Shown here: in pieces, positions 8,623-16,141 of the stretch
How positions within the stretch are numbered: the stretch's first letter is position 1
Layout of the letters: each line of letters begins with the position of its first letter
Assembly (NCBI GenBank): GCA_049890095.1
Contig: JBMHCD010000010.1
Location: 1-64,000, forward strand
Direction of reading: 5' to 3'
Length of the DNA: 64,000 nucleotides
Source: JABAYQ01 sp049890095
GTDB lineage: Bacteria > Bacteroidota > Bacteroidia > Flavobacteriales > UBA7312
The notes under the pieces: model-generated
Databases searched by the model: none
Told to the model about the DNA's origin: nothing
The model's input: only the letters and a program-made list of their open reading frames with translations
Made by a program: the position numbers and the translations under genes

Positions 8623-9695
8623 TTACAGACTACTCTAAAATAATGGATTTGCTTCACGATTTAAAGCCTGTTGAGTATGGTAGGAACAGAAATTTTATTG
8701 ATGGAGACGTAAGTCGTCTTTCACCCTATATTTCTAGAGGAGTTATATCTACCAAATTAGTTTTAGAATATTTATTGAAAAAAGGATTTAATGCCAAAAA
8801 AATCGAAAAATTTATTCAGGAATTAGCCTGGAGAGATTATTGGCAGTTGATATGGCAAGAAAAAAACATTGATCAAGATGTGAAAAATAATCAAATTGAT
8901 GTTTTGCATTATGGTATTTCAGAATCTATTTTAAAAGCAGAAACTACGATTAATGCTGTTGATAATGCCATTTTAGAGCTGTATGACACAGGATACATGC
9001 ACAATCATTTGCGTATGTATCTGGCATCGATTGCAACAAATATTAGTAAATGTCATTGGAAAACGCCTGCTAAATGGATGTATTTTAATTTGTTAGATGG
9101 AGATTGGGCTTCAAACGCTTTAAGTTGGCAGTGGGTTTGTGGAGCTAACAGCAATAAAAAGTATATTGCTAATCAAGAAAACATCAATAAGTACACTTAC
9201 TCGAAACAAAGAAATAGTTTTTTGGATTGTTCTTACGATCAAATTTCAAAAATTTCTATTCCTCAATCTTTGACTAAAATAGTTGACTATAGTCCGACAA
9301 CTTCTTTTCCAAAATCTGATGAAATAAGAATAGAAGATAATAAACCAGTATGTATTTATAACTACTATAACTTAGACCCTAGTTGGAGAACAGAACTTGA
9401 CGCACATAGAATATTGTTGATTGAGCCTAGTATCTTTGAAAAATATCCGGTTAGTCAAAAATGCATAAATTTTATGCTCGAATTGTCAAAAAATATTTCG
9501 TCAATTAAAGTTTTTGTTGGAGAATTTGATCAATTGACTTTAGGGAATTCAGAAGTTTATTTCAAAGAACATCCATTAAATTCTAATTATAAAGGAATTG
9601 AAGATTCGCGTGATTGGATGAGCTCTGTAAAAGGATACTATCCTTCTTTCTTTGGATTTTGGAAAAGAGTTAAAAAAGAAAAATCATACTTATAA
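8619..9695 (+). CDS. Photolyase-family FAD-binding protein with C-terminal alpha/beta extension
   Basis: This 358-residue protein starts directly with the FAD-binding helical domain of DNA photolyases and cryptochromes. Visible landmarks are SPYISRGVIS (about 34-43), ELAWRDYWQ (about 68-76), TGYMHNHLRMY (about 126-136) and DGDWASNALSWQW (about 161-173). The usual N-terminal antenna domain is absent. Instead about 110 residues after residue 240 look like an alpha/beta domain (CIYNYYNLDPSW, RILLIEPSIF, SIKVFVGEFD). The flavin and DNA-lesion pocket is therefore plausible, while the antenna function is not. It overlaps the gene before it (ATGA) and the DUF2256 gene after it (TAATG). It probably repairs UV photoproducts or senses blue light. 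Confidence 0.85.
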   Translation: MITDYSKIMDLLHDLKPVEYGRNRNFIDGDVSRLSPYISRGVISTKLVLEYLLKKGFNAKKIEKFIQELAWRDYWQLIWQEKNIDQDVKNNQIDVLHYGISESILKAETTINAVDNAILELYDTGYMHNHLRMYLASIATNISKCHWKTPAKWMYFNLLDGDWASNALSWQWVCGANSNKKYIANQENINKYTYSKQRNSFLDCSYDQISKISIPQSLTKIVDYSPTTSFPKSDEIRIEDNKPVCIYNYYNLDPSWRTELDAHRILLIEPSIFEKYPVSQKCINFMLELSKNISSIKVFVGEFDQLTLGNSEVYFKEHPLNSNYKGIEDSRDWMSSVKGYYPSFFGFWKRVKKEKSYL

Positions 9696-9826
9696 TGCCA
9701 AAAAATTTACCATCTAAAATATGTCTTGTTTGTGGGCTTAGTTTTAATTGGCGAAAAAAATGGGCTAGAGAATGGGAAAATGTTAAATATTGTAGTGAAC
9801 GTTGTAGAAGAAATAAAAAGAAATGA
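9695..9826 (+). CDS. DUF2256 zinc-ribbon-like small protein
   Basis: A 43-codon gene sits exactly between the two photolyase genes. Its product begins MPKNLPSKICLVCGLSF and has four cysteines in a CxxC...CxxxC arrangement (CLVC and CSERC), plus the RKKW and WENVKYCSERC features of DUF2256. The ATG overlaps the stop of the previous gene (TAATG) and its TGA overlaps the ATG of the next (ATGA), so it is translated with them. DUF2256 proteins are known mainly as small companions of photolyase/cryptochrome genes; their role is undefined. Zinc binding is inferred from the cysteines. Confidence 0.88.
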   Translation: MPKNLPSKICLVCGLSFNWRKKWAREWENVKYCSERCRRNKKK

Positions 9827-11304
9827 AAATTGTTAATTTAATTTTTCCAAATCAGTTATTTGAGAATCATCCTTTATTAGGCAAAGAAGGAGACTTTTAT
9901 ATTGTTGAAGAATCTCTTTTTTTTAATTATTTTAATTTTCATGTTCAAAAACTAATTCTGCATAGATCATCCATGAAATATTTCTATGATTTCATGGCCC
10001 AAAAAAATAAGCAACTAACATATGTAAATTGTAGCGAAGAAATCTCAGATGTTAGAAAGTTAATTCCTTTTTTAAAAAGTAAAGGGTTTGAAAAAATAAA
10101 CTACATCAATACAGTTGATAATTACTTAGAAAAGAGATTGATTAAAACAGTCAAAAAAAATGATATAGAGCTTTGTATGTTCGACAGCCCCATGTTTTAT
10201 AATAACGATCAAACGTTATCTTCATTTTTTCATTCCACAAAGAAAAAGTTTTATCAAACATCTTTTTATATTGAACAAAGGAAAAGGTTAAATATTTTAC
10301 TAGATACAAAGGGAAACGCAGAAGGAGGGAAGTGGAGTTTTGATACAGATAACAGAAAAAAATATCCAAAAAATAAACAAGCTCCAATTATTAAGCCACT
10401 AGCTTCCGATTCCTATTTTTTAGAAGCAAAAGAGTATATAACTCAAAATTTTAAAGATAACATTGGACAAATACCAGACAAGCCTATTTATCCTCATACT
10501 CATCAATCGTCAAAAGATTGGCTAACCGTCTTTTTGAAAGAAAGAATGCATGAGTTTGGTCCTTACGAAGATGCAATAGTGGAAGAAGAGTCTTTTCTGA
10601 ATCATAGTATATTATCTCCTCTGATAAACTGTGGGTTAATTACTCCTAAGCAAGTTATTGATCGAACACTTGAGTTAAAAAGTGAATATGAGTTAAATTC
10701 TGTTGAAGGTTTTGTGCGTCAAATAATAGGCTGGAGAGAATTTATAAGAGGGGTGTATATTGCTAAAGGAAGTCAGGAGCGAACAACTAATTTTTTTAAT
10801 TTTAAAAGAAAGATTCCGACCTCTTTTTATAGTGCAACTACAGGTATCTACCCTGTAGATATTACTATAAAAAAAGTACAAAAAACGGCATATAACCATC
10901 ACATAGAACGATTAATGATATTGGGTAATTTTATGATGTTATGTGAGTTCGACCCGGACGAGGTGTATAGATGGTTTATGGAGCATTATATTGATGCTTA
11001 TGATTGGGTTATGGTGCCAAATGTATACGGAATGAGTCAATTTGCTGACGGAGGATTAATGTCAACAAAGCCATATATTTCTAGTAGTAATTATATTAAG
11101 AAAATGAGTGATTTCAAAAGTGGTGAATGGCAAAAAACATGGGATGCTTTGTATTGGAGATTTATTAGCGTCAACCGAGATTTATTTTCTAAAAATATTA
11201 GAATGAAGTTTATGGTTAGTATGTTAGATAAAATGTCTGACGATAAAAGACAAGCTCATTTTACTATTGCCCAAGCTTTTTTAGATAAATTAGATAACGA
11301 ATAA
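9823..11304 (+). CDS. PhrB-type photolyase-related protein (FeS-BCP/DPRP family), Fe-S cysteines absent
   Basis: This 493-residue protein belongs to the deoxyribodipyrimidine photolyase-related family that includes Agrobacterium PhrB, a (6-4) photolyase. The N-terminal antenna-type domain (1-130) is followed by the helical FAD domain with RQIIGWREFIRG (299-310), NHHIERLMILGNF (358-370), DAYDWVMVPNVYGMSQFADGG (391-411) and KPYIS...NYIKKMSD (416-430). PhrB-type enzymes hold a 4Fe-4S cluster on four cysteines, three of them just after this MSD motif. Here the only cysteines are at 70, 118, 270 and 374 and none follows MSD. The gene ends two bases from the convergent methyltransferase. Flavin-dependent photorepair is likely; the cluster is probably lost. 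Confidence 0.88.
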   Translation: MKIVNLIFPNQLFENHPLLGKEGDFYIVEESLFFNYFNFHVQKLILHRSSMKYFYDFMAQKNKQLTYVNCSEEISDVRKLIPFLKSKGFEKINYINTVDNYLEKRLIKTVKKNDIELCMFDSPMFYNNDQTLSSFFHSTKKKFYQTSFYIEQRKRLNILLDTKGNAEGGKWSFDTDNRKKYPKNKQAPIIKPLASDSYFLEAKEYITQNFKDNIGQIPDKPIYPHTHQSSKDWLTVFLKERMHEFGPYEDAIVEEESFLNHSILSPLINCGLITPKQVIDRTLELKSEYELNSVEGFVRQIIGWREFIRGVYIAKGSQERTTNFFNFKRKIPTSFYSATTGIYPVDITIKKVQKTAYNHHIERLMILGNFMMLCEFDPDEVYRWFMEHYIDAYDWVMVPNVYGMSQFADGGLMSTKPYISSSNYIKKMSDFKSGEWQKTWDALYWRFISVNRDLFSKNIRMKFMVSMLDKMSDDKRQAHFTIAQAFLDKLDNE

Positions 11305-11306
11305 AA

Positions 11307-12041
11307 TTATTTTGAAAATAATTTGTACAATGTAGTGGCAAAAGGAATGTAATTCTTTACCATTTTTTTAAATACGGATTCTTTTAATAGTTGATTTCGC
11401 AACTCTAAATTGGAATATTTTCCTTTAGTAAGGTCAATAAATTCAAAATTACTTTCGTCTTTTTTAATAGCAAACTGTCCGTAAGGGAGAGCATAAATTT
11501 TTGCATTTACCGCTTCAGCAAAGTAAACAGCGAAAGGAAATACAAGGGTTGGCTCAAATTTATTTTGATGCTGCCAAATGGAAGGATGAAAGTCATCCCC
11601 AATTATTACACCATTAGCTTTTAGCTTTGGCCAAAGATTAACTAAATCTATTGTAATTCCTTTAAGAGTATGATCTCCATCAATATATATAAAATCGAGA
11701 GAGCTATCTTCTATTTGATTAACTACTTCTGTAGTCTTTCCTCTCAATACTTTTCTTTTAAACTTTGCAAAATCTGTTTTTGCCATGGTTTCTTTGAAAT
11801 ATAGATTGAAAGTGTCATCATTTTTATTAGCAGGTTTGTTCCAATCAGAAAGATTTCTCCATGGGTCAACCATTATGTAAGTCTCAATAGAAGGGCAATT
11901 TTTTAAGATATGTTGTGCATAATCACCCTTAAAAACTCCAATTTCAGCTACTGAATGGTAGTTGAAGAAATTAATAAATTCTTTACAGAAGCTAATTCTG
12001 TCATCACTTTTTTCTAACAAATTAGAGATAATTTCTTGCAT
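11307..12041 (-). CDS. Class I SAM-dependent methyltransferase
   Basis: This 244-residue protein carries a Rossmann-type methyltransferase core: AEIGVFKGDYA (about 33-43, SAM-binding glycine motif), MVDPW (about 58-62) and DFIYIDGDHTLKG (about 115-127), the pattern of the Methyltransf_24 group. That group often modifies sugars or small molecules, but the substrate is not visible. It is a single gene, convergent with the photolyase operon and divergent from the metal locus. A TATATTTG element lies 33 bases upstream of the ATG. Confidence 0.85.
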   Translation of the reverse strand: MQEIISNLLEKSDDRISFCKEFINFFNYHSVAEIGVFKGDYAQHILKNCPSIETYIMVDPWRNLSDWNKPANKNDDTFNLYFKETMAKTDFAKFKRKVLRGKTTEVVNQIEDSSLDFIYIDGDHTLKGITIDLVNLWPKLKANGVIIGDDFHPSIWQHQNKFEPTLVFPFAVYFAEAVNAKIYALPYGQFAIKKDESNFEFIDLTKGKYSNLELRNQLLKESVFKKMVKNYIPFATTLYKLFSK

Positions 12042-12073
12042 ATTTTAAAAATGATGTTTTGTCAAAAGATTTT

Positions 12074-12081
12074 CAAATATA
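12074..12081 (-). promoter_or_regulatory. Putative -7 element for the methyltransferase gene
   Basis: TATATTTG on the minus strand matches TAnnTTTG and lies 33 bases before the ATG at 12041. No TTG was found at the -33 distance. Confidence 0.45.
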
Positions 12082-12106
12082 AAAAAGAAAATTAGAGTTT
12101 ATATAG

Positions 12107-12137
12107 TTGAAACTGCGATCTATTTTTTTTAAATTTG
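12107..12137 (+). promoter_or_regulatory. Putative full promoter of the metal locus (TTG, 20 bp, TAAATTTG)
   Basis: TTG at 12107-12109, a 20-base spacer and TAAATTTG at 12130-12137 form a complete Bacteroidota-type promoter. The TTG could be read as a start codon for the next gene, but as a -33 box it fits better. Transcription would start near 12144, eight bases before the TTG at 12152. Confidence 0.55.
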
Positions 12138-12151
12138 CAAAAAAAGAAAAA

Positions 12152-12523
12152 TTGCGAATCAAACAATTATTAGTTTTTTCAACTTTGGCGGTATATTTTT
12201 TATCGTTAACCGTCAATTTGTTTGATCACCACCACGATCATGATCATGATCACCATCATGAAATAGAATCTGTTGAATCATCTTTTTGTGATTCTTCACC
12301 AGAAAGTGATTTAAATAACAATTGTACACATCATCATATAGAAAAGCTAGAAAGTAGTTGCTTTTTGTGCGACTTAATTCATTTTAGTAATGATGAGATC
12401 AATTTGGAATCTCATACTACAGATTCTGATTTTTATGCTGAATTGAATTTCGAATGTGTTTTACATTGGCAATCGTTTGATCATGTTCAAACTTCAAATA
12501 AATCTCCCCCAAGCCTAATCTAG
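12152..12523 (+). CDS. Histidine-rich small exported or membrane-anchored protein
   Basis: I do not recognise a named family. Starting at the TTG at 12152 the protein has 123 residues: a basic start, one hydrophobic segment (LLVFSTLAVYFLSLTVNLF), then a run of alternating Asp and His just after it, a second His cluster (CTHHH) and a CFLC pair. The same frame opens at a TTG at 12107, but that position looks like a -33 promoter box, so the shorter form is preferred. His/Asp-rich segments and CxxC pairs commonly bind Zn, Cu or Ni. The gene directly precedes a TonB-dependent receptor, which suggests a periplasmic metal-binding helper (inference). Confidence 0.65.
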   Translation: MRIKQLLVFSTLAVYFLSLTVNLFDHHHDHDHDHHHEIESVESSFCDSSPESDLNNNCTHHHIEKLESSCFLCDLIHFSNDEINLESHTTDSDFYAELNFECVLHWQSFDHVQTSNKSPPSLI

Positions 12524-12594
12524 GGTTTTAATTTATTTTTCTCATGTAGTTTGCTTAAATCTTTTTTTGCAAACCACTTTCGCATAACTCATTT

Positions 12595-14802
12595 ATGAAA
12601 AAATTTTTTTTATCATCACTTTTTGTGATGACTACATACTTAGTATATGGTCAATCTTTTGGGACAGTTTTGGACGAGTTTGGTCAGCCAATCGATCAGG
12701 TAAGTGTATTTTTTGCCGATCAAAATATAATGTTAATGTCAGATGTTAATGGACGGTTTTTTTTAGAGACAAAAATTCCTAATAACAGTGTAATCCAATT
12801 TTACAAGCTAGGGTTTTCTTCTAAGCTTTACAAATATAAAGAGGGTGAAGAATTGAGAATGGTTATGAAAAAGTTACATGTCAATTTGGATGAAGTTGGG
12901 GTTTCCGAGTCCTACAGTAAATTAGGAAATAACCGATTGATGAATATTGACAAGAAAACTTTAGATAACAATTTGGTTTCTACTACCTTAAGTCAAAATG
13001 TTTCTAAATTAAGTGGGGTAGATGTAATTTCTTCAGGACAAGGAATACAGAAGCTTGTGGTAAGGGGTCTTTCGGGATTGAGAGTTGTGACCTATCTAAA
13101 CGGAATGAAAATAGAAAACCAGCAGTGGGGAGGAGATCATGGAATAGGTTTTACTGATTTAGGATTGAATAACGTAGAGTTAATAAAAGGATCTTCGGCA
13201 TTAAAATATGGAGGCGAAGCAGTTGGAGGCTTATTATATTTTAATGATTATCCTTTTCAAGAAAGCCAAAAATTAAATGGGTTTTTGGCATCAAAATTAA
13301 ATAGTAGTAATTATTTGTCTTCCAATCAAATTGGATTGAATTGGTTTAAAAACGATTTTTATTTCACCTTTTATAGTCAATATGCAATAGCATCTGATTA
13401 TAAATTACCAAACAACCAATATTTATTTAATTCAAGGTTTAGAAAAAAAGGACTCAAATTTTCTATCTCTAAAAGATTTAAAAATTGGAATAATGTTTTC
13501 CGATATCAATATAATGGAGAGGATATAGGAATTCCGGCACATACTCATGATAATCCTAGTCAAATTTTATTGGAAGAAGTGACTTTGGATAATCTGATTT
13601 TAAGTGAGGATTTTAAATTAACTAGACCTAATCAGTTTATTGATAATCATTTGTTTATTTATGAAACTAATTATTTTTTGAACGAAGCTAAGTTGTCTGT
13701 ACACCTAGGTCACTTTGTAAATAATTTAAAAGAGTTTGAAAAATGGACGGTTGCAGGAATTGATTTAACTTCAAAAAATAGTCAGCTTACTACCAATTAT
13801 AATTTTAATTTAAAAAACTTTTCGTTTAATTTAGGTTCTCAAATTAGTCGTTTAGAAAATCAAAATAATGTTCAAACAAAACTAATTCCCGATGCTGTTT
13901 CGGATAATTTAGGGCTTTATTCTATTGTGGATTATGAAAAGAAAAACATCGGGTTTAATGCGGGTGTTCGTTACGACAATAAAGAGTTAAGTTCTTTGGA
14001 GTATTCTTTTGAAAAGAATTTTACAAATCTGAGTTACTCTTCGGGGGTTTATGTTAAAAAAGAAAATCATTTGGTAAGAGCAACCTTTTCGACTGCTTTT
14101 AGAGCACCTCATTTATCTGAGTTATTTTCGGATGGTATTCATCATGGTTCTATTCGATACGAAATAGGAGATGTAAATTTAACTACAGAAAAGGGTAGTC
14201 AGTTCGATTTAAAATATCAATATTCGGACAATCATTTTGGCATTGTTGTTAATCCATTTTTGCAATACATTGATGATTTTATTTCTATAACCCCTACAGA
14301 TTCATCCTATCAAAATTCGTATAGATATTATTTGTATGATCAATACGATATGGTAACAATGTCTGGAGTAGAATGTAATATACATTATCATCCTCATCAA
14401 TTGCACAATTTACATATAGAGCAATCTTATTCTTTTTTAAATGTTGTAGAGCATGAAGAAAAAAATGGAATTGCTTTATTACCTGCAAACAAGGTAAAGA
14501 CAAAGTTAATATATCATTTGCAAAACACTCAAAAAAGTTTAAAAATCTCTAATATTAGTTTGTATCACGTGTACGCTTTTGAGCAAAATAATTTTGCTCA
14601 ATATGAAGAATATACACCTGCTTATAATGTGGTTAATGTGCTTGTAAACACTAATTTAAGTACAGATTTAAAACTTTCATTTGGAATAGATAATTTATTA
14701 AATAAAGAATATACCCCTCATATTTCAAGATTACGAAATGTGGCAGATGGGGTGCCAAATCCTGGTAGATCATATAATGTAAACTTAAAATATAACTTTT
14801 AA
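12595..14802 (+). CDS. TonB-dependent outer-membrane receptor, probable metal uptake
   Basis: This 735-residue receptor has a signal peptide ending in YGQ, a carboxypeptidase-regulatory-like domain (about 21-100), a plug domain with KLVVRGLSGLRVVTYLNG and VELIKGSSALKYGG (about 155-220) and a 22-strand-type barrel ending in an aromatic C-terminus (NLKYNF). The barrel shows AFRAPHLSELFSDGIHHG and RYEIGD, a pattern I associate with zinc-type receptors of the ZnuD kind. It moves a ligand across the outer membrane using TonB energy. The His-rich gene upstream and the Cys/His-rich lipoprotein downstream point to a metal or metal complex, with zinc or copper the best guesses. Confidence 0.88.
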   Translation: MKKFFLSSLFVMTTYLVYGQSFGTVLDEFGQPIDQVSVFFADQNIMLMSDVNGRFFLETKIPNNSVIQFYKLGFSSKLYKYKEGEELRMVMKKLHVNLDEVGVSESYSKLGNNRLMNIDKKTLDNNLVSTTLSQNVSKLSGVDVISSGQGIQKLVVRGLSGLRVVTYLNGMKIENQQWGGDHGIGFTDLGLNNVELIKGSSALKYGGEAVGGLLYFNDYPFQESQKLNGFLASKLNSSNYLSSNQIGLNWFKNDFYFTFYSQYAIASDYKLPNNQYLFNSRFRKKGLKFSISKRFKNWNNVFRYQYNGEDIGIPAHTHDNPSQILLEEVTLDNLILSEDFKLTRPNQFIDNHLFIYETNYFLNEAKLSVHLGHFVNNLKEFEKWTVAGIDLTSKNSQLTTNYNFNLKNFSFNLGSQISRLENQNNVQTKLIPDAVSDNLGLYSIVDYEKKNIGFNAGVRYDNKELSSLEYSFEKNFTNLSYSSGVYVKKENHLVRATFSTAFRAPHLSELFSDGIHHGSIRYEIGDVNLTTEKGSQFDLKYQYSDNHFGIVVNPFLQYIDDFISITPTDSSYQNSYRYYLYDQYDMVTMSGVECNIHYHPHQLHNLHIEQSYSFLNVVEHEEKNGIALLPANKVKTKLIYHLQNTQKSLKISNISLYHVYAFEQNNFAQYEEYTPAYNVVNVLVNTNLSTDLKLSFGIDNLLNKEYTPHISRLRNVADGVPNPGRSYNVNLKYNF

Positions 14803-14871
14803 ATACTCTGATGAGCTTTTATGAAGCGAAATATCCAATTGGGTATCAGTATTAATTATTAAAGAAATGAA

Positions 14872-15147
14872 ATGAAATTAGGTAAAATGTTATTAGCAGC
14901 AGGTGCATTGTCTTTTGCAGTAGCTTGTTCGGATGGCGATGATTGTCATGAATGTCATATTGCATTTATGAATGCAGCCAACCAAGAAGTAGAAGCGGAA
15001 ATCGGTGAGTTCTGTGGAGCTGAATTAGAAACTGTAGAATCTGAAGGTTACACATTAACAGAAGATGTTGTAGTTGGAAACGATACTGTTCCAGCAGGAG
15101 ACTATACAGCTGATGAGGTGCATTGCGAAGAGCATGCAGATCACTAA
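14872..15147 (+). CDS. Small Cys/His-rich lipoprotein
   Basis: This 91-residue protein is a predicted lipoprotein, with lipobox AVAC and Cys19 as the acylated residue. Directly after it come CHECH (25-29), one more cysteine in FCGAEL and a C-terminal stretch with CEEHADH. Acidic residues are abundant. It has no recognised domain. The cysteines and histidines look like metal ligands, and its place 69 bp behind a metal-type TonB receptor, with a terminator straight after, suggests the last gene of a three-gene metal-handling operon (inference). Confidence 0.75.
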   Translation: MKLGKMLLAAGALSFAVACSDGDDCHECHIAFMNAANQEVEAEIGEFCGAELETVESEGYTLTEDVVVGNDTVPAGDYTADEVHCEEHADH

Positions 15148-15153
15148 AACTTT

Positions 15154-15187
15154 AAAAAGCCCACTTTCAAGTGGGCTTTTTTTATTT
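15154..15187 (+). terminator. Rho-independent terminator of the metal locus
   Basis: The stem GCCCAC (15159-15164) pairs with GTGGGC (15171-15176) around a six-base loop and is extended by flanking A/T pairs. A run of seven T residues follows at 15177. It lies seven bases after the lipoprotein stop. Confidence 0.85.
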
Positions 15188-15222
15188 AAAAAAATAGTTT
15201 GTAGTTTAGTTAGGCTAATAAA

Positions 15223-15253
15223 AAACCCTTTTACTGCAATAGTAAAAGGGTTT
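15223..15253 (-). terminator. Terminator of tRNA-Phe (strong hairpin)
   Basis: A perfect 13-bp stem (15223-15235 with 15241-15253) encloses the five-base loop GCAAT. Read on the minus strand it follows the tRNA by seven bases and is followed by a T run. Together with the terminator at 15154 it separates two convergent transcripts. Confidence 0.8.
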
Positions 15254-15260
15254 GTAGATG

Positions 15261-15333
15261 TGGTGCTACCAGGATTCGAACCGGGGACACAAGGATTTTC
15301 AGTCCTTTGCTCTACCAACTGAGCTATAGCACC
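15261..15333 (-). tRNA. tRNA-Phe (anticodon GAA)
   Basis: This 73-nt cloverleaf on the minus strand has acceptor GGTGCTA paired with TAGCACC and discriminator A. The D-arm holds AGCTCAGTTGGTAGAGC, the anticodon loop ACTGAAAAT contains GAA, and the T-arm holds GGTTCGAATCC. CCA is not encoded. A TACATTTG promoter element lies 13 bases upstream. Confidence 0.97.
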
Positions 15334-15346
15334 ATAATCTGGGCAG

Positions 15347-15354
15347 CAAATGTA
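15347..15354 (-). promoter_or_regulatory. -7 element of the tRNA-Phe gene
   Basis: TACATTTG on the minus strand matches TAnnTTTG. A TTG (15370-15372) lies 15 bases further upstream, slightly closer than usual. The leader before the tRNA would be about eight bases. Confidence 0.6.
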
Positions 15355-15400
15355 TAAAAAAAAATAATCCAAAAACTAATTCTATACATTTTCCTTTTAT

Positions 15401-15408
15401 TAAATTTG
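15401..15408 (+). promoter_or_regulatory. Putative -7 element for coaX
   Basis: TAAATTTG matches TAnnTTTG and lies 22 bases before the TTG start of coaX at 15431. No -33 TTG was found at the expected spacing. Confidence 0.5.
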
Positions 15409-15430
15409 TTTCGAAACTATTTTTTGAATT

Positions 15431-16141
15431 TTGAAACTAGTAATAGATCAAGGAAATTCGTTTGTCAAAATCGCTTTTTTCAAAGGTAAAACTCTAATTA
15501 AGAAAGAAATATTTAGCGATATAAAACAGGTCGAACCTTTGTTAGACACTTGTCAGTCTATCATTTTTTCTTCTGTTTTTCAGTCTACACTTCCTGCTTT
15601 TTTAAAGCATGCTAAATCGGTAATTCATTTTAGCTATCAAACAAGCCTTCCCATAAGCCATGTATATAAATCTCCTCAAACTTTGGGTGTAGATAGATTA
15701 GCAGCTGTGGTAGGTGCTACTGTTTTGTTTCCTAACCAAAATGTGTTGACTATAGATGCAGGAACTTGCATTACCTATGATTTTATAAACGATAAGGCTT
15801 GTTATTTGGGTGGATCTATTTCTCCTGGTGTGCAAATTCGATATAAAAGTCTTCATCATTTTACTGCGAAACTTCCTTTGTTGAGTACAACAAAAAAACC
15901 CGAATTGATTGGAGAAGATACTCAAAAAGCAATTCATTCGGGTGTAATTAATGGTTTAATAGGTGAAATAGATGGAATAATTGACCGTTATAAGAATAGC
16001 TACCATGATTTAAAAGTGGTATTAACTGGTGGAGATGTGAATATTTTTGATAAGGAATTAAAAAATAGCATCTTTGCATCCCCCGAATTAGTTTTAATTG
16101 GGTTAAATGAAATTTTAGATTATAATGAAACAATTGTTTAG
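15431..16141 (+). CDS. coaX: Type III pantothenate kinase
   Basis: CoaX phosphorylates pantothenate in the first step of coenzyme A synthesis. The 236-residue protein shows the ASKHA-fold motifs VIDQGNSFVK (residues 4-13), GVDRLAAVVGA (about 84-94), IDAGTCITYDF (about 104-114), GGSISPG and the late TGG. It begins with TTG, which places the DxGN motif at the usual distance from the N-terminus. Its end overlaps the next gene by 17 bases, so they are co-translated. The coaX-porin-TPR-lptC-CNNM-ppiD order is common in flavobacteria. Confidence 0.93.
   Translation: MKLVIDQGNSFVKIAFFKGKTLIKKEIFSDIKQVEPLLDTCQSIIFSSVFQSTLPAFLKHAKSVIHFSYQTSLPISHVYKSPQTLGVDRLAAVVGATVLFPNQNVLTIDAGTCITYDFINDKACYLGGSISPGVQIRYKSLHHFTAKLPLLSTTKKPELIGEDTQKAIHSGVINGLIGEIDGIIDRYKNSYHDLKVVLTGGDVNIFDKELKNSIFASPELVLIGLNEILDYNETIV

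Noticed and set aside
15055..15372. Minus-strand frame spanning the tRNA
   Set aside because: It runs through tRNA-Phe and two terminators, so it cannot be a gene.
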